Assembly (NCBI GenBank): GCA_019120675.1
Contig: DWUQ01000177.1
Location: forward strand, 1 to 11,298
From: Candidatus Paenalcaligenes intestinipullorum
GTDB lineage: Bacteria > Pseudomonadota > Gammaproteobacteria > Burkholderiales > Burkholderiaceae_B
Direction: 5' to 3'
Length of the DNA stretch: 11,298 nt
The notes below the pieces were generated by a model. It saw only the letters and a list, made by a program, of their open reading frames with translations, had not been told where the DNA came from and made no database searches. Below are positions 8,228-11,298 of this stretch, in pieces (position 1 is the stretch's first letter; each line of letters begins with the position of its first letter). A program made the translations under genes and the position numbers.

Positions 8228-8481
8228 AGCAGGTGGGATTATATTAGCAGTCGCTATAAATACTAGCTCGGGTTAGCCATCGCTGCTTTATCCATTCATT
8301 TAGCTTGACACGTATTGCTTGTGCAATGTGCACGGTCGCCTCTCTCCATCTCGTCAAGCTTCCCTTGCTAACCCTATCTATTGCGTCAGCGCATTCATTT
8401 GCTTTCATTACACGCGATACCGCTGCGTAAGCGCCCGAACTTTGGGTGCTACGCTTCTATTGGTTGTTATAAGGATTTTAT
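8228..8481 (+). promoter_or_regulatory. Long, probably structured 5' leader of infA
   Basis: No gene is visible in this gene-free stretch. It contains three local hairpins. The first has a core ATTGC/GCAAT stem at 8314-8327 with a TTGT loop, extendable to 8311-8330 with two G-T pairs. The second is a small TGCG/CGCA stem at 8382-8393. The third and strongest is at 8425-8454: GCGTA, a bulged A, then GCGCCC pair with GGGTGCTACGC around a 7-nt loop, ending 27 nt before the start codon. There is no T run after the last hairpin, so it reads as leader structure rather than a terminator. AAGGA stands just ahead of the ATG. A perfect TTGACA at 8305-8310 lacks a suitable -10. I recognise no known riboswitch. 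Confidence 0.45.
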
Positions 8482-8748
8482 ATGTCAAAAGAAGAGTTGC
8501 TTGAAATGCATGGCTCCGTTACCGAAGTTTTACCCGATTCTCGCTTTCGTGTCACCCTCGACAATGGTCATCCTGTCATCGCTTATACCGGTGGCAAAAT
8601 GCGCAAACACCATATCCGTATCTTAGCAGGCGATAAAGTTACGTTGGAAATGTCCCCCTATGATCTCACTAAAGGCCGCATCACATTTAGGCACTTGCCC
8701 CAGCGCAACAACGGTGGCGCTCCTGCCCACGCTCGTCGTCGCCGCTAG
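8482..8748 (+). CDS. infA: Translation initiation factor IF-1 (88-residue betaproteobacterial type)
   Basis: IF-1 binds the 30S A site during initiation and assists IF-2 and IF-3. The protein has the full OB fold: GSVTEVLPDSRFRVTLDNG (residues 11-29), KMRKHHIRILAGDKVTLEMSPYD and LTKGRITFRH. A C-terminal extension rich in Asn, Gly, Ala and Arg ends in four arginines. Typical IF-1 is 72 residues; the longer, basic-tailed form is known as an additional copy in many betaproteobacteria, while the short form normally lies in the ribosomal-protein cluster. The start is supported by AAGGA at good spacing, and a strong terminator follows within about 20 nt, so the gene appears monocistronic. The long leader hints at regulated expression (inference). 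Confidence 0.97.
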   Translation: MSKEELLEMHGSVTEVLPDSRFRVTLDNGHPVIAYTGGKMRKHHIRILAGDKVTLEMSPYDLTKGRITFRHLPQRNNGGAPAHARRRR

Positions 8749-8768
8749 GCACGACTGCTCTCCCCCGC

Positions 8769-8796
8769 AACCCTTCCCTTAACGGAAGGGTTTTTT
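8769..8796 (+). terminator. Strong intrinsic terminator after infA
   Basis: AACCCTTCC (8769-8777) pairs perfectly with GGAAGGGTT (8784-8792) around a CTTAAC loop, and the T run continues to 8796. It lies 20 nt after the infA stop and separates infA from prfB. Confidence 0.93.
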
Positions 8797-8816
8797 AATG
8801 CCAAGCGTTTTGCGGC

Positions 8817-8845
8817 TTACGATTCAGCGCTGAACAAGGTAAAAT
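8817..8845 (+). promoter_or_regulatory. Weak candidate prfB promoter
   Basis: TAAAAT (8840-8845) resembles a -10 and has TTACGA (8817-8822, three of six) at 17-bp spacing. The terminator just upstream means prfB needs a promoter between 8797 and 8910. This is the best pair I found, but the surrounding AT-rich bases at 8851-8866 could supply another. Confidence 0.3.
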
Positions 8846-8910
8846 CCTCGTTTAAATATTTTCTAGTACATTGCCCAACGTTGATGAAATTGGGCACAGG
8901 AACAGTGGTT

Positions 8911-10015
8911 ATGGACGCCGAACACCAAAATGCCCTTGAGGCACATCTTGACGATTACACCGACCGTGAACTCGAACTACGGAGGTATCTTTGACTACGA
9001 CGACAAAGCTCATCGTCTGATCGTAGTGAATGCCGAGTTTGAAAACCCAGATATTTGGAACAATCCCGAACACGCCCAAGAGCTCGGACGCGAGAAAAAA
9101 GCCTTAGAAGGCGTCGTCATTGAGCTGGACGATATCCAGCAGGGCTTGCGCGACGCTCGCGAATTGTTTGAGCTGGCGGCTTTGGATAACGATGACGCCA
9201 CCCTAAACGCCATTGAGGGCGATCTACAGCGTATTGGCCAGCGTATCGAGGATCTAGAATTCCGTCGTATGTTCTCGAACCCTGCCGACCCCTCTAATTG
9301 CTTCCTAGATATTCAAGCGGGAGCAGGCGGCACTGAGGCTCAGGATTGGGCCTCGATGCTTTTACGCCAATATGTGCGCTATGCGGAGCATAAAGGCTTC
9401 AAAATCGAAGTCCTCGAAGAGTCCGAGGGCGAAGTGGCTGGCATCAAGTCCGCCACGCTTAAAATTAGCGGTGAATACGCCTATGGCTTATTACGAACCG
9501 AAACAGGCGTGCACCGTTTAGTGCGAAAAAGCCCTTTTGACTCCAACCATGGTCGTCACACTTCCTTTACCAGTGTGTTTGTGTACCCCGAGGTCGATGA
9601 CTCCTTCGAGATCGATATCAACCCTGCTGATTTACGTATCGATACCTATCGGGCCAGTGGTGCCGGTGGGCAGCACGTGAACAAGACGGACTCGGCAGTA
9701 CGGATTACTCACAATCCCTCTGGGATCGTGGTGCAGTGTCAAAACGATCGCTCTCAGCATCGAAACCGTGCCGAAGCCATGCAAATGCTGCGTTCGCGCT
9801 TATACGAACAAGAATTACGTAACCGTATGGCCGACCAACAAAAACTCGAAGACTCCAAAAGTGACGTGGGCTGGGGGCATCAAATTCGTTCGTATGTGCT
9901 GGATCAAAGCCGCATCAAAGATTTACGCACCAATGTGGAAATTTCCAATACCCAACGTGTGTTAGATGGGGATTTGGATCCCTTTATTCAGGCCAGTCTC
10001 AAGCAAGGTATTTAA
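8911..10015 (+). CDS. prfB: Peptide chain release factor 2 (RF2), made by programmed +1 frameshift
   Basis: RF2 reads UGA and UAA stop codons and triggers peptide release. Translation starts at ATG 8911 (AGGA at 8898-8901), reads 27 codons to an in-frame TGA at 8992-8994, shifts +1 and continues from GAC at 8993 to the TAA at 10013-10015. The product is 367 residues, close to E. coli RF2 (365). The stop-recognition tripeptide SPF is at 207-209 in VRKSPFDS, and the catalytic GGQ is at 252-254 in RASGAGGQHVN. The residue matching E. coli position 246 is alanine (A248), as in most bacteria; E. coli K-12 has threonine. Reading the second frame alone from an ATG at 8930 gives a wrong N-terminus. 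The SDR gene starts on the next base. Confidence 0.98.
8981..8994 (+). promoter_or_regulatory. prfB programmed +1 frameshift site
   Basis: An internal Shine-Dalgarno-like GGAGG (8981-8985) is followed after three bases by the slippery CTT (8989-8991) and TGA (8992-8994), then C. This matches the classical arrangement. When RF2 is scarce, slow UGA termination lets the ribosome slip to TTT and make more RF2, an autoregulatory loop. Both flanking reading frames match RF2 sequence, which rules out a simple mutation. Confidence 0.96.
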
Positions 10016-10759
10016 ATGACACAACGCTTGGTCGTTATTACGGGTTGTTCACGCGGGTTGGGCCATGCCATGGCCCAACAGCTTTTAGAGGCTGGTCATG
10101 TTGTGCTGGGCATTTCTCGCTCAGCCATGCATTTTTCAGATCCTCAGCATCATTTTGTTGGTGTGCAAGCGGATCTGGCTGAGCCCCATGACTGTCACAA
10201 AGCCCAAGATTGGTTAAGTCAGCAGCTCCGACACACTTCAGCGAGCCGTGTGGATCTTATTCATAATGCCGGTGTACTGGGGCCAATGGCTCTAAGCCAT
10301 GACACCGCTTTGGCGGATCAGGCTGCGATCACGCACGCGTTGCAAATCAACTTAAGCGCGGTCATGTCATTAACCGCTACCTTTTTGCAGCACACCACGG
10401 CAGTCGTCGATCGCCGCGTGCTGTTCATTTCCTCAGGCGCTGGTCGTGCGCCCGTGCCGGGCTGGGCTGTCTATGGGGCCAGCAAAGCTGCCTTAGACTA
10501 CTACGCCCAGACGCTCCAGGCAGAAGCCCATCCCCACCTGCGTTGCGTGGCGATTGCCCCTGGGGTGATCGATACAGCGATGCAACAACACATCCGCCAG
10601 CACAGTAGTGAGCAATTTCCTAATGTCGGCCGTTTTCTGGCTTTACATGAACAAGGCCAGTTACAATCTCCTCAAGCCACCGCTACTCAGCTTATAGACT
10701 ACTTAGAGCGCCCTGACTTTGGCGCCCAAACCTTAGACGATATTCGTCGTTATTCGTAA
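10016..10759 (+). CDS. Short-chain dehydrogenase/reductase (classical SDR)
   Basis: This 247-residue NAD(P)-dependent oxidoreductase has a Rossmann fold. The cofactor motif TGCSRGLG (9-16) opens the protein, with an S-R pair after the second strand (GISRS), which usually favours NADP. NAG is at 84-86. The catalytic tetrad is complete: N112, S140, Y153 and K157 in YGASK. PGVIDTAM follows, as in family members. The overall layout is closest to the sepiapterin reductase/benzil reductase-like SDRs, but substrate cannot be inferred. The ATG directly follows the prfB TAA (no spacer) with AAGG upstream, so translation is likely coupled. lysS follows after 10 nt. The placement suggests cotranscription with translation genes, but no role in translation is shown. 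Confidence 0.93.
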   Translation: MTQRLVVITGCSRGLGHAMAQQLLEAGHVVLGISRSAMHFSDPQHHFVGVQADLAEPHDCHKAQDWLSQQLRHTSASRVDLIHNAGVLGPMALSHDTALADQAAITHALQINLSAVMSLTATFLQHTTAVVDRRVLFISSGAGRAPVPGWAVYGASKAALDYYAQTLQAEAHPHLRCVAIAPGVIDTAMQQHIRQHSSEQFPNVGRFLALHEQGQLQSPQATATQLIDYLERPDFGAQTLDDIRRYS

Positions 10760-10769
10760 ATTATTTATC

Positions 10770-11298
10770 ATGACTGACCCCACTCCTGTTCCGTCCATCG
10801 AAGAAAACCATTTGATCGCGGAGCGTCGCGCCAAGCTGGGCCAATTACGCCAAGCTGGCCAAGCGTACCCCAACGATTTTCGCCCCCAACAACTGGCCAG
10901 TGCTTTGCATACTGCATACGATGAACAAAGCAAAGAAGCCTTGGCCGAAGCCGCCCATACCACCAGCGTGGCGGGACGCATGATGTTGAAACGGGTGATG
11001 GGTAAAGCCAGTTTTGCAACGCTACAAGACAGCAGTGGCCGCATTCAAATCTATTTGGATCGTACAGAAATTGGTGAGGAACGTTACGAGCAATTCAAGA
11101 CGTGGGATATTGGTGACATTCTGGGCATCGAAGGCCAAGTATTCAAAACCAACAAAGGCGAACTATCCATACGCGCCAGTCAAATTCGCTTGCTCGCTAA
11201 ATCTTTGCGCCCTTTGCCCGACAAGTTTCATGGTTTGGCGGACCAAGAGCTTCGTTACCGTCAACGCTATGTGGACTTGGTGATGAACCAAGACACCC
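10770..11298 (+). CDS. lysS: Lysyl-tRNA synthetase, class II (N-terminal part, cut by window end)
   Basis: LysRS charges tRNA-Lys. The frame runs 176 codons from ATG 10770 to the window edge without a stop. The visible part is the N-terminal helix with AYPNDFRP (32-39) and the OB-fold anticodon-binding domain: VAGRMMLKRVMGKASFATLQDSSG (residues 67-90, split here only for naming), RIQIYL and WDIGDILGIEG. The linker LRPLPDKFHGLADQELRYRQ leads into the catalytic domain, whose motifs 1-3 lie beyond the window. It aligns closely with my memory of E. coli LysS. Ten bases separate it from the SDR stop. No Shine-Dalgarno site is evident in the AT-rich gap, so coupling to upstream translation is likely. 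prfB-lysS linkage is common in proteobacteria. Confidence 0.96.
   Translation, partial: MTDPTPVPSIEENHLIAERRAKLGQLRQAGQAYPNDFRPQQLASALHTAYDEQSKEALAEAAHTTSVAGRMMLKRVMGKASFATLQDSSGRIQIYLDRTEIGEERYEQFKTWDIGDILGIEGQVFKTNKGELSIRASQIRLLAKSLRPLPDKFHGLADQELRYRQRYVDLVMNQDT

Noticed and set aside
8305..8310. Perfect TTGACA box in the infA leader
   Set aside because: No acceptable -10 lies 16-18 bp downstream; the bases there read AATGTG and the like.
8319..8504. Small open frame with a TTG start running into infA
   Set aside because: It has no ribosome binding site, its translation looks random, and it overlaps infA out of frame.
10733..10762. Possible lysS promoter in the AT-rich end of the SDR gene
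   Set aside because: The best -35 candidate, TTAGAC, matches only two of six bases, and the gap to lysS is 10 nt, so cotranscription is simpler.
1..11298. tRNA genes, CRISPR repeats, insertion sequences, toxin-antitoxin or phage-defence genes
   Set aside because: Looked for and not found; nearly all of the window is accounted for by core genes.

Overview
The window looks like ordinary core chromosome from a betaproteobacterium, most likely Burkholderiales and perhaps Alcaligenaceae. That placement is inference from three things: an 88-residue IF-1 with a basic tail of the kind found as a second copy in this class, the neighbourhood lolC-lolD-tatD-comEC beside recJ, prfB and lysS, and base composition slightly above 50% GC by eye (not computed). 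No mobile element, CRISPR array, tRNA or rRNA was found.

The layout is two divergent blocks. Leftward from about 5467, in transcription order: a LolC/E-type lipoprotein-release permease, its ATPase LolD (8-nt overlap), a TatD-family metal hydrolase, and ComEC/Rec2, the DNA-uptake channel. ComEC is open for 819 codons and runs off the left edge. Rightward from about 5505: a conserved gene of unknown function that overlaps recJ by 28 nt, then recJ. A hairpin with an overlapping candidate promoter and a 314-nt gene-free stretch follow, then infA, a strong intrinsic terminator, prfB with the classical +1 programmed frameshift, a short-chain dehydrogenase starting on the base after the prfB stop, and the first 176 codons of lysS.

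The genes fall into known cellular jobs: outer-membrane lipoprotein trafficking (LolCD), DNA uptake and single-strand DNA processing (ComEC, RecJ, perhaps TatD), and translation (IF-1, RF2, LysRS). Two genes do not fit the known roles of their neighbours: the unknown protein ahead of recJ and the dehydrogenase between prfB and lysS.

I do not see a convincing new multi-gene system. The observations most worth a second look are the long structured leader of infA, the unknown recJ-linked protein, and the dehydrogenase inserted into the prfB-lysS unit.
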